The notes below the pieces were generated by a model. It saw nothing but the letters and a program-made list of their open reading frames with translations, was not told where the DNA came from and searched no databases. Made by a program: the position numbers and the translations under genes. A stretch of DNA of 38,359 nt from contig JAFEAR010000118.1 of assembly GCA_018266335.1 (NCBI GenBank), forward strand, positions 1 to 38,359, read 5' to 3'. Below, one piece after another: positions 9,554 through 16,776 of this stretch. The DNA comes from Bdellovibrionales bacterium. GTDB lineage: Bacteria; Bdellovibrionota; UBA2428. Positions within the stretch are counted from its first letter, which is position 1, and every line of letters starts with the position of its first letter.

Positions 9554-10486
9554 ATGCCCGCACTCGCCCCCGCACCTAAGTCATCGTCCCGCGCATCCGC
9601 TCACTTCATTCCCGGAGAGAAAGTCCCATCGCCCCACCCCGAAGTACCCGGCCGAGCCACCGCGGGCGATATCCGTGAGTCCTGGTTTTGGGGCAAGGGC
9701 AAGTTCAGTATGGACCTCCTCCAAAGCCTACAACTCGCCGCGAGCAACGACCTCAACGTGCTCATCGTGGGCGAAACCGGCACGGGCAAGGAGCTCGTCG
9801 CGCGCCACCTGCACCAGATACGCCGCAGGCGAAAAGGTCTCACCGACACCGAAGCCCCCTTCACCACCGTGAACTGTGCGGCCATTCCCGAGGCTCTGGC
9901 CGAATCTATCCTCTTCGGACACGAACGCGGCGCTTTCACCTCGGCCCGGGATCGACAACTCGGCAAATTCGAACTCGCCCGCCGGGGCACTTTGTTTTTG
10001 GATGAAATTCAAAGTCTCTCGCTCACAACCCAGAGCAAGCTCTTGCGAGTGCTACAACACCGACAATTCGAACGTCTCGGGGCCCAACGCGCCCAAAGCG
10101 TGGAATGCCAAATCGTTACGGCGTCCAATGTGCCGCTCGAAATTCTGCTGGATCGCAAAACCTTTCGACGCGACTTGTTCTACCGTCTGAATATTTGCCC
10201 TCTCTATTTGCATTCGCTACGAGCGCGCCGGGATGAGTTTGAAGTCATCGTGCCTGCCCTGCTCCAAAGATTGTGCAAGGAGCACCGACTCGGCGACCGG
10301 AGTCTAAGCCCCGAAGCCTTTCGCTGTTTGCAGGCCTACGACTGGCCAGGAAATTTTCGCCAATTGGAGCACGCGCTGATTTTTGCCGCCCTCCGCAGCA
10401 AGACGGTGATCGAACTCGCACACCTTCCCAACTTCCTTACGGGGCAGTTGAAACGTTACCTAGAGGAGGGGGTCTGGGATGTGTAA
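9554..10486 (+). CDS. Stand-alone sigma-54-activator-type AAA+ ATPase without DNA-binding domain
   Basis: A 310-residue protein consisting almost entirely of the central domain of bacterial enhancer-binding proteins. Visible motifs are Walker A GETGTGKE (73-80), the sigma-54 contact loop GAFTSA (126-131, normally GAFTGA), Walker B GTLFLDEI (145-152), the arginine-finger region FRRDLFYRLN, and the lid motif YDWPGNFRQLEHA. There is no receiver, PAS or GAF domain before it, only ~55 low-complexity Ser/Pro-rich residues, and the protein ends without the Fis-type helix-turn-helix. I rejected the longer TTG start at 9512, which would fall inside the sigma-54 promoter; the ATG at 9554 has AAAGGAAG upstream. 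It could be a tethered or solution-acting activator, or have lost sigma-54 contact. Its end is one base from the convergent SPOR gene. Confidence 0.88.
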   Translation: MPALAPAPKSSSRASAHFIPGEKVPSPHPEVPGRATAGDIRESWFWGKGKFSMDLLQSLQLAASNDLNVLIVGETGTGKELVARHLHQIRRRRKGLTDTEAPFTTVNCAAIPEALAESILFGHERGAFTSARDRQLGKFELARRGTLFLDEIQSLSLTTQSKLLRVLQHRQFERLGAQRAQSVECQIVTASNVPLEILLDRKTFRRDLFYRLNICPLYLHSLRARRDEFEVIVPALLQRLCKEHRLGDRSLSPEAFRCLQAYDWPGNFRQLEHALIFAALRSKTVIELAHLPNFLTGQLKRYLEEGVWDV

Positions 10487-10487
10487 A

Positions 10488-11297
10488 TTACGGAACCTGG
10501 CGAATAACGAAGTCATGGCTCAAACCGCGACGCACCAGGCGTTGGCCCGTGCGGTTGGCCCAGTCCTGGTTGGGAAAGGAGCCCACGTTCACGCGGTACC
10601 ACGTTTCGCCACCCTTCTTTTTGGTCGGCTCCATGTACGCTTCGTTGAATCCGGAGCGACGCAGTTCGGCAACTTTCGATTGCGACTCGTCCGCGGTGGA
10701 ATAGCTCGCAATTTGAATGGTGAACTGTCCGGACTTCGGAGAGAACGCATCAATCGCCGACGGTTTGCGCTCGAACAAGTGTTTCACCGTCGAGGGCACG
10801 CCGGCCTTCTCCCGATCTTCATCACGCTTCCGGGCGGCCTCGGCTTCTTCGCTTCGCGTGTCGGGCGCCGGCAGGGAACTTGGCTTACGACTCCACTCGG
10901 GGTGCGCAGCCAAGTGGGCTTCGGCATCCAAAACGGAACGTGGGCGAGCGGCCACGTCATCACGCAGGGCCATCTCTACCAATGCCCGCTGTTTGGAGTC
11001 TCTAAAGGCTTTACGCAGTTCCGAACCCGGAGCGCCCTCAACCGAGGCCGGTTTACGAGCAGATTTTTCTTCGTGATGGGCTTCGGCGACATGCTCCACC
11101 GCATGTTCTCCATGCTCACCCATGGTTTTTTCGGTGGACGCCGACAGATGTGCCGCTGCTCCACTGTCGCGCGCGCCCAGACCGTGGCCCACGAGCACGC
11201 CCAGGATGAAGGTCATCCCTCCCACCAGAATGAAAATAGAGAAGACCACCATAATCTCGACGCGGTCGAGTTGGATCCTCGGTTTGAGGTTCAACAT
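10488..11297 (-). CDS. Membrane-anchored SPOR-domain protein
   Basis: A 269-residue protein with a short cytoplasmic N-terminus, one membrane segment (about residues 15-37, MVVFSIFILVGGMTFILGVL), a long charged and probably disordered linker rich in Glu, Ala, His and Arg, and a C-terminal SPOR domain (about 190-262: FTIQIASYSTADESQSKV onward to WYRVNVGSF). SPOR domains bind denuded peptidoglycan strands at division septa, so this layout (as in FtsN and DedD) implies a role in cell-wall constriction or wall remodelling. The ATG at 11297 directly precedes the basic anchor and lies eight bases after a TACAAT box; the longer open frame upstream runs into the divergent pilin gene and is not coding. 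No further family name can be given. Confidence 0.85.
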   Translation of the reverse strand: MLNLKPRIQLDRVEIMVVFSIFILVGGMTFILGVLVGHGLGARDSGAAAHLSASTEKTMGEHGEHAVEHVAEAHHEEKSARKPASVEGAPGSELRKAFRDSKQRALVEMALRDDVAARPRSVLDAEAHLAAHPEWSRKPSSLPAPDTRSEEAEAARKRDEDREKAGVPSTVKHLFERKPSAIDAFSPKSGQFTIQIASYSTADESQSKVAELRRSGFNEAYMEPTKKKGGETWYRVNVGSFPNQDWANRTGQRLVRRGLSHDFVIRQVP

Positions 11298-11305
11298 GTC
11301 TCTCA

Positions 11306-11311
11306 ATTGTA
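11306..11311 (-). promoter_or_regulatory. Candidate -10 box for the SPOR gene, near-leaderless
   Basis: TACAAT on the minus strand (11311-11306) lies eight bases before the ATG at 11297. The -35 region is poor at 16-18 base spacing, so this is only a candidate. On the plus strand the same segment offers a weak TTGAGG-18-TGTAAC pair for the pilin gene. Confidence 0.35.
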
Positions 11312-11343
11312 ACGGCGAAACGAAGCCCAAGGAGCACAAAAAA

Positions 11344-11607
11344 ATGACACCCAACCCACCCCAATCCCATCGTCGGGGCCAGGCCATGAGCGAATATCTC
11401 ATCCTCGTAGCCCTGATTTCAGTAGGTTCCATCGCCGTCATCCAAGTACTGGCCCGCAACCTGCACGGCAAATTGGCGGAAGTCAGCAACCACCTGGGAG
11501 GCTACGACGACGCACAAATCAAGGGAGTGAAGGCCAAACAGGAGCTGTACCAGATTCACGACCTCGGCAACTTCGGCGACGCCATTCGTAACAACGGAGA
11601 TCGATGA
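11344..11607 (+). CDS. Flp/Tad-type prepilin-like small protein
   Basis: An 87-residue protein with a short basic leader, then GQAMSEYLILVALISVGSIA. This fits the type IVb/Flp prepilin rule G|xxxxEY: cleavage after Gly would leave a mature N-terminus with Glu at +5 followed by a hydrophobic helix. The rest (residues ~40-87) is polar. The ATG at 11344 has AAGGAG nine to ten bases upstream. Its stop overlaps the next gene as ATGA, so it leads a tightly coupled cluster. Known Flp pilins form adhesive pili assembled by the Tad machine; no TadA, TadB/C, RcpA or prepilin peptidase gene lies in this window, so assembly would depend on distant genes, or the protein is a pseudopilin. Confidence 0.75.
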   Translation: MTPNPPQSHRRGQAMSEYLILVALISVGSIAVIQVLARNLHGKLAEVSNHLGGYDDAQIKGVKAKQELYQIHDLGNFGDAIRNNGDR

Positions 11608-11942
11608 TGCGCACACGACGCGGACAAACTTTGGTTTCCTTCTGCATCGCTTTGCCGGTGGCTATCCTAGCCTGGGGCGGGGGGCTGTTCCTATTTTTTC
11701 TCCTAGCGGCCAAGGTCGCTCTACATCTGGACACCTATTTTCTGGCCCGAGCGCATCTGTATGGACACGATCGAGACCACTGCGCGCCCGCGCACTTCTG
11801 GCGTGAACTAGGTTACGGTTCGCAATTGGAATTCAAATTTGACTGCTCCGGCGCGGGTCTGGTGAGCAGCGAAATTCTGTGGCGTCATCGTCGCTTCGTA
11901 CAATCGATGGCCAACTTAGATCACCGGAGTGAACATCCGTGA
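11604..11942 (+). CDS. TadE-like pseudopilin
   Basis: A 112-residue protein with a basic start, RRGQTLVSFCIALP, and one N-terminal hydrophobic helix (about residues 8-36), the layout of TadE/TadF pseudopilins (RRGQxLVEFALxLP). The usual Glu at +5 after the cleaved Gly is replaced here by Ser, so prepilin processing is uncertain. The remainder is a short extracytoplasmic domain with two Cys (CAPAHF and FDCSG), which could form a disulphide. The start ATG overlaps the pilin stop (ATGA) and the gene's own stop overlaps the next start (GTGA). Confidence 0.65.
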   Translation: MMRTRRGQTLVSFCIALPVAILAWGGGLFLFFLLAAKVALHLDTYFLARAHLYGHDRDHCAPAHFWRELGYGSQLEFKFDCSGAGLVSSEILWRHRRFVQSMANLDHRSEHP

Positions 11943-12457
11943 TAAATTTTATTTTCGCCCTCGGATTTATCCTTCTCACTCCCCTCTGCACTTTCCTCGC
12001 TCTCGGAATGCGAACACTGGACGATCGCTCACGCAGCGATGCAGAAGCCATGCGCTTTGGTGAAGAGCTCAGCGAACGAGTGTCGAATATCTACGCGGGC
12101 AACGCACGGCTGCGTGACCTACGAACGGCCTGCAACGCAAGCCTCGTCTTTGGCCCCGAGGGGGCCTTGGCCGCGCGAGCGGCGGCGACCGCGGTGGTGC
12201 AACTCCAAAATATCGCACGCGCCCAAATCGAGTTACTCGTGCTTCGCTATCGCCGACAGGCCGAAGTGGAGTGGAGCCCCCGCGCACGCTACGTCGGAAG
12301 TTGCGACATCCCGGGTGATTTGGAGTTAGGCGAAACCAGCCGATTGGCACACTTTAGCGATCGCTACGCGGGCGCAACCGTAACCGCCCCCGACCGCTGG
12401 AGTCGCGCAAATTGGTATTTCGATCGGACCGATGTTCGCGCACTCCCCCGAAAGTGA
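11939..12457 (+). CDS. Unknown single-pass membrane protein of the Flp-like cluster
   Basis: A 172-residue protein starting at GTG (11939), four bases inside the preceding gene. Residues ~2-23 are strongly hydrophobic (FIFALGFILLTPLCTFLAL), followed by a charged helical region (TLDDRSRSDAEAMRFGEEL) and a two-Cys domain (CNASLVF and VGSCDIPGD). It has no prepilin GxxxxE motif. The size and placement after a TadE-like gene resemble TadF/TadG-type minor pseudopilins, but I see no diagnostic motif. The stop again overlaps the next start as GTGA, so the reading frame and start are well supported by context. Confidence 0.7.
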   Translation: MINFIFALGFILLTPLCTFLALGMRTLDDRSRSDAEAMRFGEELSERVSNIYAGNARLRDLRTACNASLVFGPEGALAARAAATAVVQLQNIARAQIELLVLRYRRQAEVEWSPRARYVGSCDIPGDLELGETSRLAHFSDRYAGATVTAPDRWSRANWYFDRTDVRALPRK

Positions 12458-12657
12458 CCAAAGTGCTGGATTTAATTTTTACCCTCATCCTGCTGAATGT
12501 TTTCTATTTAGGCGCGGGAAAACTCGCCCACAACTTGGACGAAAAGTTTCGAGAATATTTGCAACGCTACGAAAGGAACACACTATGGAGAAACCCCACG
12601 AACTCTTTCCCTGGATTCGCCCCTACCCCGAAACCGAAACCGCTGCGCCACCCGTGA
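12454..12657 (+). CDS. Small membrane protein, overlaps the next gene by 73 bases
   Basis: A possible 67-residue product starting at GTG (12454), with the same GTGA overlap used by its neighbours. Residues ~3-22 form a hydrophobic helix (VLDLIFTLILLNVFYLGAG) followed by an amphipathic charged helix (LDEKFREYLQRYERN). The last 24 residues, Pro-rich, are read through bases that also encode the N-terminus of the next gene in another frame. The first 43 residues look coding; the tail may be just overlap. Alternatively a frameshift split one longer gene. Confidence 0.5.
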   Translation: MTKVLDLIFTLILLNVFYLGAGKLAHNLDEKFREYLQRYERNTLWRNPTNSFPGFAPTPKPKPLRHP

Positions 12658-13073
12658 TTGGAAACACAAGGTCCGTGAAGCCCTGGAAAAAATTAATGCC
12701 CATAGCCATTGTGGCCGTGGCACTTGCCCTGTTGTGGACAACGCGTGGAGCCGGTGCACCGGCCGCCGGAAACTTCACACCTAGCATCGATGCGCTGGTG
12801 CCGCTCGTGGCCCAAAATCAGGGCGATGAAGTGCAAATTGAAACCTTGAAGGCCGTGCCCATCGATAAGAGCCAACTCACCAAATTGCAGGTGCTCGAAA
12901 TTGTCCGTGCAGAAGACATCCAAAATCTGCGCGGACGACTGCGGGCCAAGCACGATCTTCCTCCTAACCGTCCGCTCTTTTGGCGCGACCTCGATATTGT
13001 TCGCGTGCCCGTACCGGGATCCGGATTGCCCAGCTCACCCCTAGTCCTCACGCCAAAGGAGACCCACGAATGA
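12585..13073 (+). CDS. Membrane-anchored protein, possibly SAF/CpaB-like
   Basis: A 162-residue protein with AAAGGAA upstream of its ATG at 12585. Residues ~38-53 are a hydrophobic anchor (MPIAIVAVALALLWT). The periplasmic part contains PIDKSQLTKLQVLEIVRAED, then LRGRLRAKHDLPPNRPLFWRDLD. This resembles the SAF domain of CpaB/RcpC and FlgA, in which a first strand pair is followed by a GR-x(5)-DLPxGxPL-x(2)-DL segment. CpaB works with the Tad secretin, which would suit the neighbouring Flp/TadE-like genes. The match is by eye, so the family assignment is tentative. The stop overlaps the next gene (ATGA). Confidence 0.6.
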   Translation: MEKPHELFPWIRPYPETETAAPPVIGNTRSVKPWKKLMPIAIVAVALALLWTTRGAGAPAAGNFTPSIDALVPLVAQNQGDEVQIETLKAVPIDKSQLTKLQVLEIVRAEDIQNLRGRLRAKHDLPPNRPLFWRDLDIVRVPVPGSGLPSSPLVLTPKETHE

Positions 13074-13576
13074 TCACCTCGGTATGTCTCGCTTTCTTAA
13101 GCACCACCGGCCACGCCCCCGCACACCTGCCTGCCCAAGTGGTCGCGCAAACTCAGGCTACCGTGCGTAAGCAATTCACCGAACAACATCCCGACGTAGA
13201 AATTAAATTCGACGCCCCGGACTGCCCCCTTCACGGAACCTACGAGTACACCACTGAAACACTCGTATTGGAATCTTCAGCCGATCTCTGGCCGGGGCGC
13301 CGCGAGTACTCGCTTACGGATTTATTGGACGGAAAAAAATTGGAATTTAGCGCCGCGCCCTTAGGCACCGCGCCGCGCGACCCCTTAGCCACTTGGAAGG
13401 CCGAAGAATCCACACGGCCCCTAGCTCGTTTCGCCGCGGGATCCGTGGCGGGGGCGTTGGTCGGGGGCCTCGGCGGACTCGCCCTTTCCCCCGACGAAGC
13501 GAATCGTTCGATCAACGGCATCGTATTTGCCCTAACGGGGGCACTAGCGGGTGGCTTTTTGAATCTTACTTGGTAA
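13070..13576 (+). CDS. Unknown protein with C-terminal glycine-zipper membrane segment
   Basis: A 168-residue product whose ATG (13070) overlaps the previous stop and has AAGGAG in front. The N-terminal ~20 residues are only weakly hydrophobic, so a signal peptide is uncertain. The middle is hydrophilic with a Cys (DAPDCPLHG). The C-terminus has two hydrophobic, Gly-rich stretches (FAAGSVAGALVGGLGGLAL and IVFALTGALAGGFL) separated by a short loop, suggesting a membrane hairpin. It is the last gene of the Flp-like cluster and overlaps the convergent DUF192 gene by 11 bases. I do not recognise a family. Confidence 0.7.
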   Translation: MITSVCLAFLSTTGHAPAHLPAQVVAQTQATVRKQFTEQHPDVEIKFDAPDCPLHGTYEYTTETLVLESSADLWPGRREYSLTDLLDGKKLEFSAAPLGTAPRDPLATWKAEESTRPLARFAAGSVAGALVGGLGGLALSPDEANRSINGIVFALTGALAGGFLNLTW

Positions 13577-14036
13577 CTATCGTGGGCAAGGGGTGCAGCC
13601 GGCATCCCTTACGATCCGATGGGCGGAAAAAGCCGGCGGGAACTTCGATCGCATAGAGCGAAAGCTCCGGTCCCTCGTAGCGGGGTAACGCCGCGTCTTG
13701 CATGAGCGGACTCGTTCCCAGCATAGTCATAAACTTCTGCAGCTTGCCGTGCTGATCGAAGAATCCAATGTCGATATCGAAGGGAACATGCTTCATCCAG
13801 AAAACGAGGTGTTCGGGCGCATCGAACTGAAAAATCATGCCCGTGCCGGCCGGAATACCTGCGCGATCCATCAGGCCCTTGGTGCGTTCAGATTGGGTAC
13901 GCGCTAATTCTAACTGTATTTTGCGCCCACACAGCTGGAACTCATGACTCTCAAGTTTTTGCGGTTCAGCGTGCGCAAAACTTCCGGCAAACAGGGCACA
14001 GCAAACGAAAAGTAATTTGTTCCGTTTAAAAAACAT
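13566..14036 (-). CDS. Secreted DUF192 (COG1430) family protein
   Basis: A 156-residue protein with a clear signal peptide (basic MFFKRNK, hydrophobic core, cleavage expected after AHA at residue 23). The mature part carries the DUF192 pattern: a strand (FQLCGRKIQLELARTQSERTKGLM) with the E-R-x(2)-GLM signature, then GMIFQFDAPEHLVFWMKHV, PFDIDIGFFD and a terminal ALYAIEVPAGFF-like strand (here LSLYAIEVPAGFF). The family's function is unknown; members are usually periplasmic or membrane-anchored. It overlaps recO by 11 bases upstream, which indicates coupling in an operon of LPG-synthase-like protein, recO and DUF192. Confidence 0.9.
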   Translation of the reverse strand: MFFKRNKLLFVCCALFAGSFAHAEPQKLESHEFQLCGRKIQLELARTQSERTKGLMDRAGIPAGTGMIFQFDAPEHLVFWMKHVPFDIDIGFFDQHGKLQKFMTMLGTSPLMQDAALPRYEGPELSLYAIEVPAGFFRPSDRKGCRLHPLPTIVTK

Positions 14037-14766
14037 CGCGCATCCTTTGCTCTAAATAGGGCCAGTGAATTCCACTCGCGCGTGACCAAGTTTCATACGC
14101 CGAAAGTTCGTGCCGACGCTGCAGCGCCACGGGTTCGCCGCGCGCCAAAAATTCTAAGAAGGCTTCAAAGTCGGGCTCCACTACCAAGCTAACCTTGGCC
14201 AGCGCCTCGACCAACGAAGGTGTTAAGTTAGGCAAGCCAGCGTCGGCCGGATTCACGAGTTCACCGAAACCTAAGTGGCGCGACATCCAGCTCCAAAAAG
14301 CCCAGCGAGCCCAGGGCGCCTGCGTTTTGGGGTCGGACAACTGCGCGCACCCCCGCAAGAAACGACCCAAGGTGCGAAAAACCACCGCATCGGCTTGGCC
14401 TTCGGGCAAAAAATCGTCCACCAGGCGCACGGCAAAGACGCCCGTTTCGAGCAATTCGGAATGCGTACGAAAGTGCAAAAAGGCATCGCGCAAGTCGGCC
14501 TTAAGAATTTGGGACATGCTACCTTCGCGCGCCAAAGCATCGCGCGAAAAATGCACCTGCGCCTGAATAAAGCTGAAGGGTTCCAATGCCGGCCCGAAGC
14601 GCCGCCGCGAGTTCTGCGCACCCGCTGCATAGACGTGAATTTTCCCCCAGTCGGGCGTCATGAGGTGCACAATTTTGCCACTCTCCTGGTAGCGAATAGC
14701 CGCCAGCACGAGGGCCGGAGCCTCGACCGTCGCACCAGGCCGGAGCTCGGCAAAGTTAGCGCTCAC
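14026..14766 (-). CDS. recO: DNA repair protein RecO
   Basis: RecO loads RecA onto single-stranded DNA with RecF and RecR and anneals complementary strands. The 246-residue protein has the N-terminal OB-fold segment ALVLAAIRYQESGKIVHLMT followed by DWGKIHVYAAGAQNSRRRFG and LEPFSFIQ, a characteristic run for the family. The C-terminal helical part is divergent and has no zinc-binding Cys cluster, as in several proteobacterial RecO proteins. Its ATG overlaps the upstream membrane-protein stop (ATGA) and its end overlaps the DUF192 gene. Confidence 0.92.
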   Translation of the reverse strand: MSANFAELRPGATVEAPALVLAAIRYQESGKIVHLMTPDWGKIHVYAAGAQNSRRRFGPALEPFSFIQAQVHFSRDALAREGSMSQILKADLRDAFLHFRTHSELLETGVFAVRLVDDFLPEGQADAVVFRTLGRFLRGCAQLSDPKTQAPWARWAFWSWMSRHLGFGELVNPADAGLPNLTPSLVEALAKVSLVVEPDFEAFLEFLARGEPVALQRRHELSAYETWSRASGIHWPYLEQRMRDVF

Positions 14767-15773
14767 GCCAATTCACTCGCATGCACTTCGTGACGATAGG
14801 TCGCGAAGAAGAAAGCTCCGCTCAAACTTCCCACCAGAGTCACCAGCTGCATGCCGGTGATGATGGCCGCCCCAAAGCGATCGCTGGGCGCACCGAGCGT
14901 TTGGAAAATAGCCGCGAAGGCAAACTGGCCCACGCCCAGTCCCATGGGCGCCACGGGGATTCCCTGCGCCGCCAGACCCAAAATGCCGCCCAAAATGAAG
15001 GTGGCCACATCAATTTCGCCCCAAGGATAGGGGCCAAACATCACGCGAGAAATCGTGAAGAGCATGGCAATGTTCAACAGGTGAATGCAGCAAGAAACGG
15101 CCAACACCTTCCACAACGCCGAAGTGCAATGGCGGTAGGAAATAGCCGCTTCGTAGAGCGGCTCGATGTGCTTCTTAAGGGGAAAATTGCGGCCCGGAAA
15201 AAATTTAGCCGGTAGCTTATTGCCCAAAGTAGGCAGCAACAAAAGACCCAACACCATAACCGAAGCCGCCGCCAATAAAGTCCAGCCCAGGAGTTCAATC
15301 AGGCGCGCCTTGGGATCCGTGAGCATTGCCAAATGACCCCGGCCCACGAGAAAGGCAATGCCGCCCAAGAAAAACATCGAACTTAGTCCCATGATGCGAT
15401 CGACGAGAATGGTGGAGACGCTCTTGAGTTTGCTGCCTGGAAATTTTTTGGCCACATAAACAGCCTTAACCAGATCGCCACCGACCGTGCCCGGAATGAA
15501 GGTCGAAAAGAACTGGCCCAACATGCCCAAGTGGACTGCTTGTCGGTAGGGAAGAGGAATTCCCTGACTGAGCAAAAGCAAGCGCCACCGAAAGAAAGCC
15601 AGCGAAAGCACACAGGCCATAATGCCCAGGCAGGCCACCCCCGCCCAAGGCTGCTCCAAAAAAGTACGAACGTCGCTCAGGGACAGCTTTCCGCTGCGAA
15701 TGAGCAGAACCAGCACAGTAAGGGAGAAGGCCCACTTAAAAAATTCTACCCAGGAGCGACGCGGTTTCGACAT
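14763..15773 (-). CDS. LPG-synthase transmembrane-region (UPF0104/YbhN-like) integral membrane protein
   Basis: A 336-residue polytopic protein with roughly eight hydrophobic segments. The family signature is clear around residues 75-135: YRQAVHLGMLGQFFSTFIPG, GGDLVKAVYVAKK and STILVDRIMGL. This region corresponds to the flippase half of MprF without the aminoacyl-transferase domain. Stand-alone members are thought to move or synthesise lipids or glycolipids, but substrates are unproven. Next to glycan genes on the other strand, a role in envelope lipid handling is plausible. The ATG at 15773 is preceded by a run of A residues and, further up, a TATTTA box. Confidence 0.9.
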   Translation of the reverse strand: MSKPRRSWVEFFKWAFSLTVLVLLIRSGKLSLSDVRTFLEQPWAGVACLGIMACVLSLAFFRWRLLLLSQGIPLPYRQAVHLGMLGQFFSTFIPGTVGGDLVKAVYVAKKFPGSKLKSVSTILVDRIMGLSSMFFLGGIAFLVGRGHLAMLTDPKARLIELLGWTLLAAASVMVLGLLLLPTLGNKLPAKFFPGRNFPLKKHIEPLYEAAISYRHCTSALWKVLAVSCCIHLLNIAMLFTISRVMFGPYPWGEIDVATFILGGILGLAAQGIPVAPMGLGVGQFAFAAIFQTLGAPSDRFGAAIITGMQLVTLVGSLSGAFFFATYRHEVHASELA

Positions 15774-15794
15774 CGTTTTTTTTTAGGCTTAAAT
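15767..15794 (+). promoter_or_regulatory. Candidate promoter for the UDP-glucuronate decarboxylase gene, near-leaderless
   Basis: TCGACA (15767-15772) and TTAAAT (15789-15794) are 16 bases apart, and the GTG start at 15802 follows only seven bases after the -10 box. The -10 match is modest (4 of 6), and an AGGG in the leader could serve as a weak ribosome site instead. Confidence 0.35.
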
Positions 15795-15801
15795 AGGGTG
15801 G

Positions 15802-16776
15802 GTGGCAATTTCTACGGCAATCATAACGGGCGGATGCGGCTTTTTAGGAAGTCACCTCTGCGAACATCTCCTGGCCCAAGGCTTCCGAGTGGTGGCCGTG
15901 GACAACTTCTCGTCGGGAGCAAGGCCCAATGCCGACGCTCTGCGGGCCCTACCCGGAGCTGCGGAAAGGCTAAAAATCGTTGAGGCCGACGTTTGCCAGC
16001 CCTGGCGCGAATGGCTGCCGCAGGGTTTTGTGGGCACCGAAGCTAAATGGGTATTCCATTTTGCTTCGCCTGCCTCCCCCCCCCACTTCGAACGCCTCAA
16101 CAAAGAAATCATGTGGGTCAACTCGCGGGGACTCGACGAAGCGCTCCAAGCTGCCGACCACCTACGGGCCCGCGTGATATTTGCCTCCACCAGCGAAGTC
16201 TATGGCGATCCAGAAATTTCGCCGCAACCCGAAAGTTACCGGGGGTGCGTCAATACGTGGGGACCGCGCTCCTGCTATGACGAATCGAAGCGTTTCGGCG
16301 AAGCCCTCATTTATTCGCACAATATTCGGCACGGCACGAAACACGGGGCCGTGCGTATTTTTAACACCTACGGCCCGCGCATGAACCCCAGCGACGGGCG
16401 CGTCGTCATCAACTTGCTTCTGCAGGCGCTCAAAGGCGAAAAACTCACCATTTACGGCACCGGCAAGCAGACGCGTAGCTTCTGTTACGTCGATGACCTG
16501 GTGAAGGGCATTCTGGCCTTTGCCGCTTCTGGCCATACGGGCCCCATGAACCTTGGCAACGAAGGTGAGTTTTCTATTCTGGAACTCACCGAAAAAGTAC
16601 GCGCCCTTTTTCCCGGTAAATCGCTGGTGGTCGATCACCTGCCCATGCCGAAGGACGACCCCCGCCAACGCCGCCCCGATCTCACCCTTGCACGCAAAAC
16701 ACTCGCCTGGGAACCCCAAGTTAAACTGGAGCAGGGCCTGGTGAAAATGCTCGCCTGGCTCAAGGACGCGACGTGA
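15802..16776 (+). CDS. UDP-glucuronate decarboxylase (UDP-xylose synthase), SDR family
   Basis: Converts UDP-glucuronate to UDP-xylose with NAD, supplying xylose (or a derivative) for surface glycans. The 324-residue protein begins with the Rossmann loop TGGCGFLGSHL. It shows the family-specific blocks FHFASPASPPHF, ASTSEVYGDPEISPQPESY, the catalytic SCYDESKRFGEAL (Tyr-x3-Lys), RIFNTYGPRMNPSDGRVV and GTGKQTRSFCYVDDLV. Together these are diagnostic of UXS rather than UDP-glucose 4-epimerase. There is no ArnA-type formyltransferase fusion and no membrane anchor. The GTG at 15802 begins the Rossmann strand directly. Its stop overlaps the glycosyltransferase start (GTGA), so the two are cotranscribed. 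Confidence 0.9.
   Translation: MAISTAIITGGCGFLGSHLCEHLLAQGFRVVAVDNFSSGARPNADALRALPGAAERLKIVEADVCQPWREWLPQGFVGTEAKWVFHFASPASPPHFERLNKEIMWVNSRGLDEALQAADHLRARVIFASTSEVYGDPEISPQPESYRGCVNTWGPRSCYDESKRFGEALIYSHNIRHGTKHGAVRIFNTYGPRMNPSDGRVVINLLLQALKGEKLTIYGTGKQTRSFCYVDDLVKGILAFAASGHTGPMNLGNEGEFSILELTEKVRALFPGKSLVVDHLPMPKDDPRQRRPDLTLARKTLAWEPQVKLEQGLVKMLAWLKDAT

Noticed and set aside
9363..13576. Toxin-antitoxin pair around the ribbon-helix-helix gene
   Set aside because: No small toxin-like gene is adjacent; the RHH gene is followed directly by lepA.
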